From positions 1 through 64,000 of the forward strand of contig NZ_JABWQX020000001.1 of assembly GCF_014268655.2 (NCBI RefSeq): 64,000 nt of DNA. Direction: 5' to 3'. How positions within the stretch are numbered: position 1 is the first letter of the stretch; every line of letters starts with the position of its first letter. The DNA is from Pseudomonas marvdashtae. Its GTDB lineage: Bacteria > Pseudomonadota > Gammaproteobacteria > Pseudomonadales > Pseudomonadaceae. Both the position numbers and the translations under genes were made by a program. Below are positions 28,194 to 37,381 of the stretch, piece after piece. Under the pieces are notes generated by a model. That model was not told the origin of the DNA. It ran no database searches and saw only the letters and a list, made by a program, of their open reading frames with translations.

Positions 28194-28556
28194 TTATAGC
28201 TTTTCCTCAAACACCACATAAATCTTGCGGCACGGCTCCAGCACTTCCCAGGTGCCCTTGAACCCGGCTGGGATCACGAAGCGGTCGCCGGCCCGCAGGG
28301 TCTTGGCGTTGCCATCGTTGTCCCGCAGCACGGAAACGCCCTGGACGATTTCGCAGTACTCGTGTTCGGTGTAGTTGACCGTCCACTGGCCGACCGCGCC
28401 TTCCCAGACCCCGGCGTTCATCTGTCCGCATGGGCTGTTGTAATGATTGAAGACGGTTTGTTCGGGATCACCCTTGAGCACCTTGGCCGGGTCCGGGCGA
28501 TAACGTTCGGCGGCGGTGCTGGCCTGGCTGAAATCGACGATGTCCTGAATGCTCAT
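28194..28556 (-). CDS. Cupin-domain protein
   Basis: A 120-residue protein read from MSIQDIVDFSQAS at 28556, with GAGGG upstream. It has the single-cupin pattern of DUF861 proteins: GVWEGAVGQWTVNYTEHEYCEIVQGVS, then LRAGDRFVIPAGFKGTWEV. Metal ligands would come from the EHE-like cluster, though this is a weak match. Divergent from kauB and sharing its control region, so a role in polyamine or related amine metabolism is plausible but unproven. Confidence 0.8.
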   Translation of the reverse strand: MSIQDIVDFSQASTAAERYRPDPAKVLKGDPEQTVFNHYNSPCGQMNAGVWEGAVGQWTVNYTEHEYCEIVQGVSVLRDNDGNAKTLRAGDRFVIPAGFKGTWEVLEPCRKIYVVFEEKL

Positions 28557-28606
28557 GCGGTTACCCTCGGTGCTTGCGGCGCGGATGGCTGGAAGAACAA
28601 AGTCTA

Positions 28607-28667
28607 TGTTTATTAAAACGAACATCGCAAGGCCGTTTGCGGGTGTTGTGTCAAATATATTGAAACA
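28607..28667. promoter_or_regulatory. Two TGTT/AACA-type dyads between the cupin gene and kauB
   Basis: TGTTTATTAAAACGAACA at 28607-28624 and TGTCAAATATATTGAAACA at 28649-28667 are imperfect AT-rich dyads 25 bases apart in the divergent gap. The second resembles the E. coli PuuR motif (AAAATATAATGAACA, recalled). A similar TGTAAATACTGAACG lies upstream of the pauR-like gene at 44623. Confidence 0.45.
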
Positions 28668-28762
28668 TTAGCGGCGGCTGGTTTAGGGTGGTGGGTGCCC
28701 TGTGCCGAAAATAGCGCCGAGCAGAATTCTTGAGCGCTGCGCATGACGCGGCGTTCGTATCC

Positions 28763-28774
28763 AACAAGAGGAGG
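28763..28774 (+). promoter_or_regulatory. Candidate Hfq/Crc catabolite-activity motif at the kauB start
   Basis: AACAAGAGGAGG reads as four A-R-N triplets and overlaps the ribosome binding site, 9 bases before the ATG. Hfq with Crc binds such A-rich sequences in mRNAs of catabolic genes. A plain purine-rich Shine-Dalgarno is the alternative. Confidence 0.35.
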
Positions 28775-28782
28775 ACACTCGC

Positions 28783-30276
28783 ATGACCACCCTGACTCGT
28801 GCCGACTGGGAACAGCGCGCCCGCGACCTGAAGATCGAAGGCCGCGCCTTCATCAACGGTGAATACACCGATGCGGTGTCCGGCGAAACCTTTGATTGCC
28901 TCAGTCCGGTCGATGGCCGCCTGCTGGGCAAAATCGCCAGCTGCGACGTGGCCGACGCCCAGCGTGCTGTCGAAAATGCCCGCGCCACGTTCGATTCCGG
29001 CGTCTGGTCGCGCCTGGCGCCGAGCAAGCGCAAAGCCACCATGATTCGTTTCGCAGGCCTGCTCAAACAGAACGCCGAAGAGCTGGCCCTGCTGGAAACC
29101 CTGGACATGGGCAAGCCGATCAGCGACTCGCTGAACATCGATGTGCCCGGTGCTGCCCAAGCCTTGAGCTGGAGCGGTGAGGCGATCGACAAACTCTACG
29201 ATGAAGTGGCAGCGACTCCCCACGACCAGTTGGGTCTGGTGACTCGTGAACCGGTCGGTGTGGTCGGCGCCATCGTTCCATGGAACTTCCCGCTGATGAT
29301 GGCCTGCTGGAAGCTCGGCCCGGCATTGTCCACCGGTAACTCCGTGGTACTGAAACCATCGGAAAAATCCCCGCTGACTGCGATCCGCATTGCGGCCCTC
29401 GCTATCGAGGCCGGTATCCCGAAAGGTGTGCTGAACGTCCTGCCGGGCTACGGTCACACCGTCGGCAAGGCCCTGGCGTTGCACATGGACGTCGATACGC
29501 TGGTGTTCACCGGCTCCACCCGAATCGCCAAGCAATTGATGATTTACTCTGGTGAATCCAACATGAAGCGCGTTTGGCTGGAAGCCGGCGGCAAGAGCCC
29601 GAACATCGTGTTCGCCGATGCCCCCGACTTGCAGGCCGCCGCCGAATCCGCCGCCAGCGCCATTGCCTTCAACCAGGGCGAGGTCTGCACTGCCGGCTCA
29701 CGTCTGTTGGTGGAGCGATCCATCAAGGACACGTTCCTGCCGTTGGTGATCGAAGCCCTCAAGGGTTGGAAGCCTGGAAATCCCCTGGATCCGGCGACCA
29801 ACGTCGGCGCCCTGGTCGATACCCAGCAAATGAATACCGTGCTGTCCTACATCGAGGCCGGTCACAGCGACGGCGCCAAGCTGGTGGCCGGCGGCAAGCG
29901 GATTCTCGAAGAATCCGGCGGCACCTACGTCGAGCCGACGATTTTTGACGGCGTGAGCAACGCGATGAAAATCGCCCAGGAAGAAGTTTTCGGCCCGGTG
30001 TTGTCGGTCATTGCCTTCGATAGCGCCGAAGAGGCCATCCAGATCGCCAACGACACGCCATACGGCCTGGCTGCGGCAGTATGGACCAAGGACATTTCCA
30101 AGGCTCACCTGACCGCCAAGGCACTGCGCGCCGGCAGCGTGTGGGTCAACCAGTACGACGGCGGCGACATGACGGCGCCGTTCGGTGGCTTCAAGCAGTC
30201 GGGCAACGGTCGCGACAAATCGCTGCATGCGTTCGACAAGTACACTGAACTGAAGGCGACCTGGATCAAGCTGTAA
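28783..30276 (+). CDS. kauB: Gamma-glutamyl-gamma-aminobutyraldehyde/4-guanidinobutyraldehyde dehydrogenase
   Basis: A 497-residue aldehyde dehydrogenase. The oxyanion residue N168 is in PWNF, the general base E267 in LEAGGKSPN, and the nucleophile C302 in NQGEVCTAGSR. Its whole length matches the KauB/PuuC subgroup of pseudomonads, which oxidises aldehydes from putrescine, spermidine and agmatine breakdown. GAGGAGG precedes the ATG and overlaps the A-rich AACAAGAGGAGG, a possible Crc/Hfq site. A transaminase partner, found beside this gene in some pseudomonads, is absent here. Confidence 0.9.
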   Translation: MTTLTRADWEQRARDLKIEGRAFINGEYTDAVSGETFDCLSPVDGRLLGKIASCDVADAQRAVENARATFDSGVWSRLAPSKRKATMIRFAGLLKQNAEELALLETLDMGKPISDSLNIDVPGAAQALSWSGEAIDKLYDEVAATPHDQLGLVTREPVGVVGAIVPWNFPLMMACWKLGPALSTGNSVVLKPSEKSPLTAIRIAALAIEAGIPKGVLNVLPGYGHTVGKALALHMDVDTLVFTGSTRIAKQLMIYSGESNMKRVWLEAGGKSPNIVFADAPDLQAAAESAASAIAFNQGEVCTAGSRLLVERSIKDTFLPLVIEALKGWKPGNPLDPATNVGALVDTQQMNTVLSYIEAGHSDGAKLVAGGKRILEESGGTYVEPTIFDGVSNAMKIAQEEVFGPVLSVIAFDSAEEAIQIANDTPYGLAAAVWTKDISKAHLTAKALRAGSVWVNQYDGGDMTAPFGGFKQSGNGRDKSLHAFDKYTELKATWIKL

Positions 30277-30289
30277 CTGTAAAAACCTT

Positions 30290-30377
30290 GTGGGAGCGGG
30301 CTTGCTCGCGAAGGCGGAGCCTCACTCAACCTGGCTGTTGAATGGGAAGCCGTCTTCGTGAACAGGCCCGCTCTCAC
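30290..30377. repeat. REPIN of a second REP family
   Basis: GTGGGAGCGGGCTTGCTCGCGAA at 30290 faces a partly diverged complement (GAACAGGCCCGCTCTCAC) ending at 30377. The core differs from the GTGGCGAGGGAGC family elsewhere in the window. It lies between kauB and the MFS gene. Confidence 0.8.
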
Positions 30378-30425
30378 ATTCGTTTTGTGCAGGGTTGGAA
30401 GTCAATTGTCCACAGGAGCGTGGAA

Positions 30426-31574
30426 ATGCGTTGGGCGACCTATTTCGCCGTATTGGCGTCGGTCCTGAGTGTCGGCCTGGCCCTGGGCGTGAGCATGCCG
30501 CTGGTGTCGCTGCGCCTGGAGGGCTGGGGTTACGGCTCGTTCGCCATTGGCGTCATGGCCGCCATGCCGGCGATTGGCGTGCTGGTAGGGGCGAAGGTTT
30601 CGAGCCGGTTGGCGGCGCGTTTCGGCACGGCCGCATTGATGCGCCTCTGCCTGTGGGGTGGGGCGTTGTCCATCGGTCTGCTCGCGCTCTTGCCGAGCTA
30701 TCCGGTCTGGTTGCTGCTGCGGCTACTGATTGGCGTGGTCCTGACTCTGGTGTTCATCCTGGGTGAAAGCTGGATCAATCAGTTGGTCATCGAGCAATGG
30801 CGCGGGCGATTGGTGGCGCTGTATGGCAGCAGTTATGCCCTGAGCCAACTGTCCGGCCCCTTGTTGCTCGGCGCACTGGGGACTGACCGTGACTACGGTT
30901 TTTGGGTGGGCGTCGGCCTGCTCCTGGTTTCGCCGTTGCTGTTGCTCGGCCGCACGGGTGCGCCCACCAGCGAGTCCAGCGGTGTCACGTTCAAGGATCT
31001 CTGGGGCTTTTGCCGAGGGTTGCCGGCGATTGGCTGGGCCGTGTCATTGTTCGCGGCGTTCGAGGCGATGATCTTGACGTTGTTGCCGGTCTATTGCCTG
31101 CGCCAAGGCTTTAGCGCCGATATTGCGCTGGCCATGGTCAGTACGGTGGTGGTGGGTGATGCTTTGTTGCAGCTGCCCATTGGTGCGCTTGCTGATCGCC
31201 TGTCGCGTCGGTCGTTGTTCACCGGTTGTGCGGTCGCGCTGATGTTATCGAGCCTGGCGGTTCCGTCGCTGATCGACACGGTGTTCATCTGGCCGTTGTG
31301 GGTGCTGTTTGGTGCCAGCGCGGGAGGATTGTTCACCTTGTCGCTGATCCTGATCGGCGAGCGTTACCGCGACGATGCGCTGGTCCGGGCCAACGCCCAT
31401 ATTGCCCAGCTGTGGGGGATCGGATGCCTGGTCGGTCCACTGGTGGCGGGGGCGGGTAGCCAGTGGGTCAGCGGGCATGCGCTGCCCTTGTTCATGGCGG
31501 CGGGCGCGTTCGGGTTGGTCATGCTGTTGTTGCGCCAAGGTGCGTTCGGCGCGACACAAGCGGCCCGCTCATAA
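30426..31574 (+). CDS. MFS transporter, YcaD-like
   Basis: A 382-residue protein with about 12 transmembrane helices, read from MRWATYFAVLASVLSV with AGGAG upstream. The loop after helix 2 (AKVSSRLAARFG) and the central DRLSRRSLF are MFS-like signatures. The substrate is unknown. It is 149 bases downstream of kauB on the same strand, so a link to amine uptake or efflux is a guess from position. Confidence 0.85.
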   Translation: MRWATYFAVLASVLSVGLALGVSMPLVSLRLEGWGYGSFAIGVMAAMPAIGVLVGAKVSSRLAARFGTAALMRLCLWGGALSIGLLALLPSYPVWLLLRLLIGVVLTLVFILGESWINQLVIEQWRGRLVALYGSSYALSQLSGPLLLGALGTDRDYGFWVGVGLLLVSPLLLLGRTGAPTSESSGVTFKDLWGFCRGLPAIGWAVSLFAAFEAMILTLLPVYCLRQGFSADIALAMVSTVVVGDALLQLPIGALADRLSRRSLFTGCAVALMLSSLAVPSLIDTVFIWPLWVLFGASAGGLFTLSLILIGERYRDDALVRANAHIAQLWGIGCLVGPLVAGAGSQWVSGHALPLFMAAGAFGLVMLLLRQGAFGATQAARS

Positions 31575-31602
31575 ATTCGCTTGCCATGAAAACGATCGGC
31601 GT

Positions 31603-33171
31603 CTAAAGCATCTGCTCCAACCCGATCGTCGTGGCGAACCACGCGTTGAACCGCCGCCACCAACTGCCTGGCTCGCGATCCAGGTCGTGCAGCTTGCCGT
31701 TGTCTTCGGTGGTCCAAACCAGCTCACCCGCATCATCGAGCCGGGCCTGATAACTCAGGGTCGGCGCCATGCCCTGCAAGGCCAGTTCGCGCACTTGGCC
31801 GGCAAGCTCAGGGCTGTCCACCAGCACGCCGACTTCGGTATTCCATAGCACTGAACGAGGGTCGAAGTTGAACGAGCCGATGAACGATTTCTGCCGGTCA
31901 AAGATGATCGCCTTGCTGTGCAGGCTGGAGTCCGACTCGCCGTAGGACTTGCTGTAGAACAGGTGCGGGCTGCTGCCGCTGTCGCCCGGCTGCCGTCGCA
32001 GTTCGAACAGGCGCACGCCGTGTTGCAACAGGGCTTTTCGATACGGTGCATAGCCGCCATGCACGGCGGGCACATCAGTGGCTTCCAGGGAGTTGGTCAG
32101 CAGGCTCACCGACACGCCGGCATCGGCGCGGCTGGTCAGGTACACCAAGCCTGGCTGGCCGGGGACGAAGTAGGCCGAGATCATGATCAGTTCTTTGCTG
32201 ACGCCGGTCAGCTCCGGCGCCAGTTGGGTGGTCAGCAAGAGCTGCGGGTCTGGCTCATCCTTGGCCAGCACTTTGCTGGGCGCGTCCCACAGTGCCTGGT
32301 TCCAGGCCCAGGTCAATTGCTTGCGCCACGTGTCCAGGCGGGGCTGGGTCTTGTAGGCGGTCAACTGCTGATAAAGCGCGTGATTCTCCTTGTGCGTTTG
32401 CTCCAACGATTGTTGCAGGCGCAAGCGGCTGTTGGCCAAGTCCTTGGCAGTAGGCTGATGGGACAAGAATTGTTCGATGGGCTTGCTCAGTGCGCTATTC
32501 CAGTATTGGTCGAAGCTATGCCCCAGTTGCTCGGCCACCGGCCCGACGCCGAGCAAGTCGATGTCGGTGAAGTTCAGGTTTGGTTCGGCGTCGAAATACT
32601 CATCCCCCAAATTGCGGCCGCCGACGATGGCCATGCTGTTGTCCGCCAGCCACAGCTTGTTGTGCATGCGGCGGTGTTGCAGTGACAGGTTGAACAGACG
32701 TCCAAGGCTGCGGGTGACGCCAGTGGCGCGCCCCAGGTGCAGCGGATTGAACAGGCGGATCTGTATCTGGGGGTGAGCGGCGAGGGTTGCGATAGTCTGG
32801 TCCTGGCCATCGCTGGTGGTGTCATCCAGCAGAATCCGGATCCGCACGCCCCGGTCCGCGGCCTTGAGCAGCTCATCGATCAACATCCGCGTGCTGATGC
32901 CGTCGTGAACGATGTAGTACTGCAAGTCGAGGCTGCTTTGCGCATGGCGGATCAGCTCGGCCCGGGCGATGAAGGCATCGGTGCTGTCGGAAAGCAGGCG
33001 GAAGCCCGAGCGACCCTCATGTGGCGCAGCCTGGGCCTGAACCGAACGGCCAAAGGCAGAACCCATCGCCGGCAACGCCTGGCTGGGCTCGCGCGCTCCA
33101 TCAAGGCTCGCGCAGCCATTGAGCAACATGGCGAGCAACAGCGTGAGGGGCAGGACAAAATTCTGTCTCAA
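31603..33171 (-). CDS. Phospholipase D-family lipoprotein (cardiolipin synthase C-like)
   Basis: A 522-residue protein with a lipoprotein signal (LLLAMLLNGCAS, Cys20). Two complete HKD motifs are present: H170-x-K172-x4-D177 in HNKLWLADN, and H418-x-K420-x4-D425 in HSKAIIFDR. Architecture and length fit YmdC/ClsC, which makes cardiolipin from phosphatidylglycerol and phosphatidylethanolamine. The lipobox means it is probably anchored in the envelope. A phospholipase D acting on other lipids is the alternative. It converges with the MFS gene, with 28 bases between. Confidence 0.88.
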   Translation of the reverse strand: MRQNFVLPLTLLLAMLLNGCASLDGAREPSQALPAMGSAFGRSVQAQAAPHEGRSGFRLLSDSTDAFIARAELIRHAQSSLDLQYYIVHDGISTRMLIDELLKAADRGVRIRILLDDTTSDGQDQTIATLAAHPQIQIRLFNPLHLGRATGVTRSLGRLFNLSLQHRRMHNKLWLADNSMAIVGGRNLGDEYFDAEPNLNFTDIDLLGVGPVAEQLGHSFDQYWNSALSKPIEQFLSHQPTAKDLANSRLRLQQSLEQTHKENHALYQQLTAYKTQPRLDTWRKQLTWAWNQALWDAPSKVLAKDEPDPQLLLTTQLAPELTGVSKELIMISAYFVPGQPGLVYLTSRADAGVSVSLLTNSLEATDVPAVHGGYAPYRKALLQHGVRLFELRRQPGDSGSSPHLFYSKSYGESDSSLHSKAIIFDRQKSFIGSFNFDPRSVLWNTEVGVLVDSPELAGQVRELALQGMAPTLSYQARLDDAGELVWTTEDNGKLHDLDREPGSWWRRFNAWFATTIGLEQML

Positions 33172-33437
33172 ATGGAGTCACCCGGCATCGTGGAGAGCGA
33201 AGTATGGCACGGCTTCTGATTTCTCACGTCCATCCCAACCCTAAGACGCAGCTCGGGAAGTCCCAGTGCCCTCATAGGCTGAGAAGGCTACGAGCCTGGT
33301 TGAAAAGTACCTTCCTGAATGGAGCTTTTTCCTACAGAAAAATCCTGTGCGACAGGTAACTATGCGCCGGCGTTTGCAGCGGCGAAGTCCGAAGTTGCTG
33401 CACCGAGGTCTTCCAGCCATTTCACAGGTACGTGAGT

Positions 33438-34085
33438 ATGAAAACTATTATTTTCGCCAGCACGCTGGCCGCCACGTTGATCCCGTTCGCCGCCCAAGCG
33501 GCCAATGTCGACTTGAACGTGACTGGCCGGGTTATCCCGACCTCTTGCATCCCGGCATTTGCCGGCGGCAGCGAGGTCAACCTGGGACGGATCTTCTCCT
33601 CGACCCTGGACCCTAACCAGCAAAACGATCTGCCACCTCGGGACATCATGCTGCAAATTTCCTGTGACGCACCGGCAGCGTTGGAAATTGCCGTCACCGA
33701 TAACCGCGGCCCTAGCAAGGTGCCGGGGTTGGTTTTCAATAGTCGTCGCGATAACGATCTTTACTTTGGCCTGGGCAGCACCCAAGGCGAGGGTATCGGT
33801 GGTTTCGGTCTGTTGTCCGGTCAGCCGATGGCTGATGGAAACCCGCAGAGCTTGCTGATGCGAACGGCCGCCAACCCGGCCTGGCAGGTGTCCAGCAACG
33901 GCTTGGTCGCCAATACGCCGACTTATTCGTGGGGGCCCAATGCCCTGGCTGGCCCAGCCGCTGCCCGTCTGCATGCCTTCCCGATGCAGGTCGTCGCGGC
34001 CATTCGCCCGACCTCCGATCTGCCGCCGACCAACGACGAGTTCGATCTCGACGGCTCGGTGACGTTCGATGTGTTCTACCTCTGA
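33438..34085 (+). CDS. DUF1120 pilin-like secreted protein
   Basis: A 215-residue protein with a signal peptide (MKTIIFASTLAATLIPFAAQA). The mature start ANVDLNVTGRVIPTSCIPAF has the early cysteine of donor-strand pilins and pairs with a second cysteine in LQISCDAP. The DUF1120 family is beta-rich and typically encoded with chaperone-usher genes, and this protein is probably the structural or secreted subunit. The ATG at 33438 is preferred; a GTG two codons earlier is possible. First gene of the three-gene operon. Confidence 0.85.
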   Translation: MKTIIFASTLAATLIPFAAQAANVDLNVTGRVIPTSCIPAFAGGSEVNLGRIFSSTLDPNQQNDLPPRDIMLQISCDAPAALEIAVTDNRGPSKVPGLVFNSRRDNDLYFGLGSTQGEGIGGFGLLSGQPMADGNPQSLLMRTAANPAWQVSSNGLVANTPTYSWGPNALAGPAAARLHAFPMQVVAAIRPTSDLPPTNDEFDLDGSVTFDVFYL

Positions 34086-34100
34086 GTCCTGACATATGAC

Positions 34101-34153
34101 GGAGCGTGACAGGCGCCTGAAAACCGCCTGTTCGCCTGAAAGGGCCACGCTCC
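34101..34153 (+). promoter_or_regulatory. Long intercistronic hairpin after the pilin gene
   Basis: GGAGCGTG at 34101-34108 pairs with CACGCTCC at 34146-34153, and ACAGGCG at 34109-34115 with CGCCTGT at 34125-34131 inside it. There is no T run after it, so a stability or processing element is more likely than a terminator. It would let the pilin message accumulate over the downstream chaperone and usher, as in other pilus operons. Confidence 0.6.
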
Positions 34154-34222
34154 TGCGAGACGGCGGGGTCTAGGCGAAGCCGTTTGTACTGCTGGCCTGA
34201 CCGATGCCCTCTGGAGATTCCC

Positions 34223-34927
34223 ATGCTTTTTCCAACACCTTCACCGATGCTCGGCGCGGTCGCGGTGCTGTGCCTGGCATTTACCGTCCAAAGCGCCCAG
34301 GGAGCCGGAATGGTCCCGGAAACGCCAGTCGTGATCGTCGACGAAGGCAAGGGCGAGGCGACATTGACTGTCAGGAACACCGATGCTCAGCCGGCATTGC
34401 TGCATAGCTCGGTCATTCATCTTCCAGAGGATGAAGAGCACTTGCTGGTAGTGAGTCCGCCAGTGGCCCGGGTCGAACCGGGCCAGAGCCAGCAAGTGCG
34501 TTTTATCCTGCACAGTGCCGTTCCCCTGAAGACGGAGCGGCTCAAGCGCGTGGTGTTCGAGGGTATCCAGTCGCGTCCGGCGGCCAGTGGTGCGCAGATC
34601 ACCATGGGCGTGCGGCAGAACATCCCGGTAATTCTTCGCCCGGCCGGGCTCGCGGTAGATCGAGCACCCTGGCGGCGGCTGGTCTGGAGCGCCAAGGGTG
34701 GCATGGTCCGCGTGAACAATCCCAGCCCGTATGTGGTCCGGCTGGCTCGCTCGGTGAGCCTGGTTCCCGGTGGTGCGATGCTGGACCTGGGACGCACTTA
34801 TATTCTGCCCGGAGAGACACTGACCCTGAGCACGACTTCAGGCCTGGGTACTCACGTCCGGCTGGTTCCGGCAACCACCTACGGATTTGCAACTGACAGT
34901 TACGACGCACATTTGAGTTTGCAATAG
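34223..34927 (+). CDS. Periplasmic pilus chaperone
   Basis: A 234-residue PapD-like chaperone read from MLFPTPSPMLG with GGAG upstream. It has a signal peptide, an N-terminal Ig-like domain (LTVRNTDAQPALLHSSVI, then VSPPVARVEPGQSQQVRFIL) and the second domain from about residue 150 (RRLVWSAKGGMVRVNNPSPYVVRLA). The NNPSPY motif is the family's NPTPY signature. It folds and caps subunits before handing them to the usher. Its stop codon overlaps the usher start. Confidence 0.9.
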   Translation: MLFPTPSPMLGAVAVLCLAFTVQSAQGAGMVPETPVVIVDEGKGEATLTVRNTDAQPALLHSSVIHLPEDEEHLLVVSPPVARVEPGQSQQVRFILHSAVPLKTERLKRVVFEGIQSRPAASGAQITMGVRQNIPVILRPAGLAVDRAPWRRLVWSAKGGMVRVNNPSPYVVRLARSVSLVPGGAMLDLGRTYILPGETLTLSTTSGLGTHVRLVPATTYGFATDSYDAHLSLQ

Positions 34928-37344
34928 TGCATCTTGAGGCCTGTTTGCGCCTGGCCGTCGGCATGGCCCTGCTTGGGGCGATACAAGCCGAAAGCATGGC
35001 CCAGGCCTATGCCGGGTTCGATCGTTCGGTACTGAAGGCTCGGGGAGTCGATCCACAGATTGCCGAGTATTTTCGCCATGCACCGCGATTTCCGGCTGGA
35101 CGCAATCGGATTTCCTTGAGCGTCAACGGGGCCTCGGCGGTGCAAGCATCGGCCATTTTTGATGAGTCAGGACAGCCGTGCCTGGATGCGAGCCTGCTTG
35201 AGCGGGCGGGGATAGCCGCACCATCAGGCTTGTATCCTGAGTCTGTAGAAACACAGTGCTTGCCGATCGCCGAAGGGCTGGCCGGCGCTCAGGTATGGCT
35301 TGAACCGGGGCAGAACCTGGTCCGCCTGCTGGTACCCACCGATTGGTTGCTTGCGCCGGCGACCCAGCCGAAAGCCTGGACTTCGGGCGGGATGGCCGGG
35401 GTCCTCAATTACGATGCGCTGATGGTGGCGGGTACCGCCGACGGGCAATCCAGCCAGTACCGCAGCTTAGGCACCGAGTTGGGATTCAACGCCGGTGATT
35501 GGGTGGTGCGCAGTCGCCAGAACTACACCTCGTTTGATGGGGTGGCGCGCTTCGAAACGCTGTACACCCAGGCGTCAAAGACGTGGGAGCGCTACGGAGC
35601 GCAGGTTCAATTGGGCCAATTGAATATGCGTTCAGCGTTGTTTGCGGGAGAACCGTTTCTAGGCGTGCAGATCTTGCCTGAAACGGCGCTGTCGCAGGTC
35701 GCAAACGGCCTGGGCAGCGGGGCGTTGGTGCAGGGGTTGGCCTACTCGACAGCACGAATTGAAGTCCGGCAGAGCGGCGTGGTGATCTATAACACGCTGG
35801 TCCCCGCCGGGCCTTTCACTCTGAACGATTTGCCGCTGCTCAGCGAGCGTCTGGATCTGGAGGTCAGCGTTCTGGAAGAAAATGGCGAGCGCCGCGATTT
35901 CCGAGTGCCCGCAGCCAATCTGCGTCCCGTGAGCCTGGGAGCCATGCCCAGTTATGCGCTGGCGGCCGGTAAGGTACGGCGACTCAACCAGGATGGGCGC
36001 GATACGCCGTCATTTCTTGCCCTGAGCCGGGACTGGCGGTTGGGGCCGATAACGCAGCTGAGCGCGGGGCTGATGGGCGCTGACGAATATCGCTCCGTGG
36101 GTTGGGGAATTGACCAGGCACTGACGCGGAACATGACCGCGCGGTTCCAGCAGCTGGGTTCGAGAACGGCCCGGGGTACCCAGGGACACGACTTGCAGGC
36201 GGCGGTCAGTACGGTTTTGGGGGAGGGGCTGTCCGTCGGGTTGACCACGGGGCGACGCAGTAAAGGTTTCCAGCATCTGGCAGAGACGGGGCTGACCTCC
36301 AGGGCCGATGATCGGCTCGCCTGGGCAGAGCGTCATTGGGCAATTTCCTTGAGACACGCGGATCCGCGATGGGGAGCGCTCAGCGGATCGCTGACGCGCT
36401 ATTCCGGGGTCGCGGGGCGGGATGCTGCACGGATCAGCACAGCCTGGTCGCAAACATTCGACAGGACGACTTTATCATTGAGCGCACAACATGATCGGGT
36501 CGGACAAACACGCAACACCGGTGTGTCCGCCAACCTCAGCTTGCCCTTGGGGCGCAACCGAAGGATCAGCACTTTTGCCCGCCAGGATGATGTCCGAGGG
36601 CTGCGTACCGGAGCCCGTTACGCAGAGCAGGTCAGCGATGGCCTGGGCTACAGCATCGGCGTCGACCGCTCGGCCACTGGTCGAGACGATCTCAACGCCA
36701 GGCTCAGCGGCTTGCCCCGTTACACCAGCATTGATCTCGGCTTCTCTCGCGGCGACGCTGGGGGCCGCCATTATGATATGGCCCTGCGTGGTGGATTGGC
36801 CTTGCACGAGGACGGCGTGACGCCTTCGCCTTATCCGTTGCGAGACACCTTTGGCCTGATCAAGGTCGGCGATGACGCGGGGGTCAAGATCGGCACGCCC
36901 CACGGTCCCGTCTGGACCGACGCCGCGGGTCGCGCGGTGGCGTCCAGTTTGCCCGCCTACCGGGTCAGTCGGGTTGAAATCGACACGACGAGCCTGCCGC
37001 GCAACCTTGATGTCCCCAACGGTTTTCAGGAAGTACAGGTCGCACGCGGAGCGGTGCCACGGCTCGACTTCCAGGCTGGCTCGGTACGTCGCCTGATGCT
37101 GAATATTCGCACCGAGGACGGGGCGCCGGTGACCAAGGGCTTTGGCGTGTATGACCAGCACAGTCAGTACCTGACCACGGTAGTCGATACGGGCCTGGTG
37201 TATCTTGACGACGCGCCTGCCGTGGTTCAGCTGCGGGTGATGCTGCCCGATGACCGTGCTTGCAGCCTGGAGCTGGACACTGGACGCTTGCCAGTGTCTT
37301 CAGGACCCTATGACAGCGCCGACGTGGTCTGTCAGACGGGGTGA
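34927..37344 (+). CDS. Outer-membrane fimbrial usher
   Basis: An 805-residue PapC/FimD-type usher starting at a GTG that shares one base with the chaperone stop, so translation is coupled. It has a signal peptide, the N-terminal substrate-binding domain, a beta-barrel region from about residue 150 to 640, and a C-terminal PapC_C domain with a cysteine pair. Ushers form the pore that assembles pili. No tip adhesin or second pilin follows, so the system is minimal. Confidence 0.9.
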   Translation: MHLEACLRLAVGMALLGAIQAESMAQAYAGFDRSVLKARGVDPQIAEYFRHAPRFPAGRNRISLSVNGASAVQASAIFDESGQPCLDASLLERAGIAAPSGLYPESVETQCLPIAEGLAGAQVWLEPGQNLVRLLVPTDWLLAPATQPKAWTSGGMAGVLNYDALMVAGTADGQSSQYRSLGTELGFNAGDWVVRSRQNYTSFDGVARFETLYTQASKTWERYGAQVQLGQLNMRSALFAGEPFLGVQILPETALSQVANGLGSGALVQGLAYSTARIEVRQSGVVIYNTLVPAGPFTLNDLPLLSERLDLEVSVLEENGERRDFRVPAANLRPVSLGAMPSYALAAGKVRRLNQDGRDTPSFLALSRDWRLGPITQLSAGLMGADEYRSVGWGIDQALTRNMTARFQQLGSRTARGTQGHDLQAAVSTVLGEGLSVGLTTGRRSKGFQHLAETGLTSRADDRLAWAERHWAISLRHADPRWGALSGSLTRYSGVAGRDAARISTAWSQTFDRTTLSLSAQHDRVGQTRNTGVSANLSLPLGRNRRISTFARQDDVRGLRTGARYAEQVSDGLGYSIGVDRSATGRDDLNARLSGLPRYTSIDLGFSRGDAGGRHYDMALRGGLALHEDGVTPSPYPLRDTFGLIKVGDDAGVKIGTPHGPVWTDAAGRAVASSLPAYRVSRVEIDTTSLPRNLDVPNGFQEVQVARGAVPRLDFQAGSVRRLMLNIRTEDGAPVTKGFGVYDQHSQYLTTVVDTGLVYLDDAPAVVQLRVMLPDDRACSLELDTGRLPVSSGPYDSADVVCQTG

Positions 37345-37381
37345 CGCGCCAAATCATCCAAGACGCCGGGCTGAACGACAT

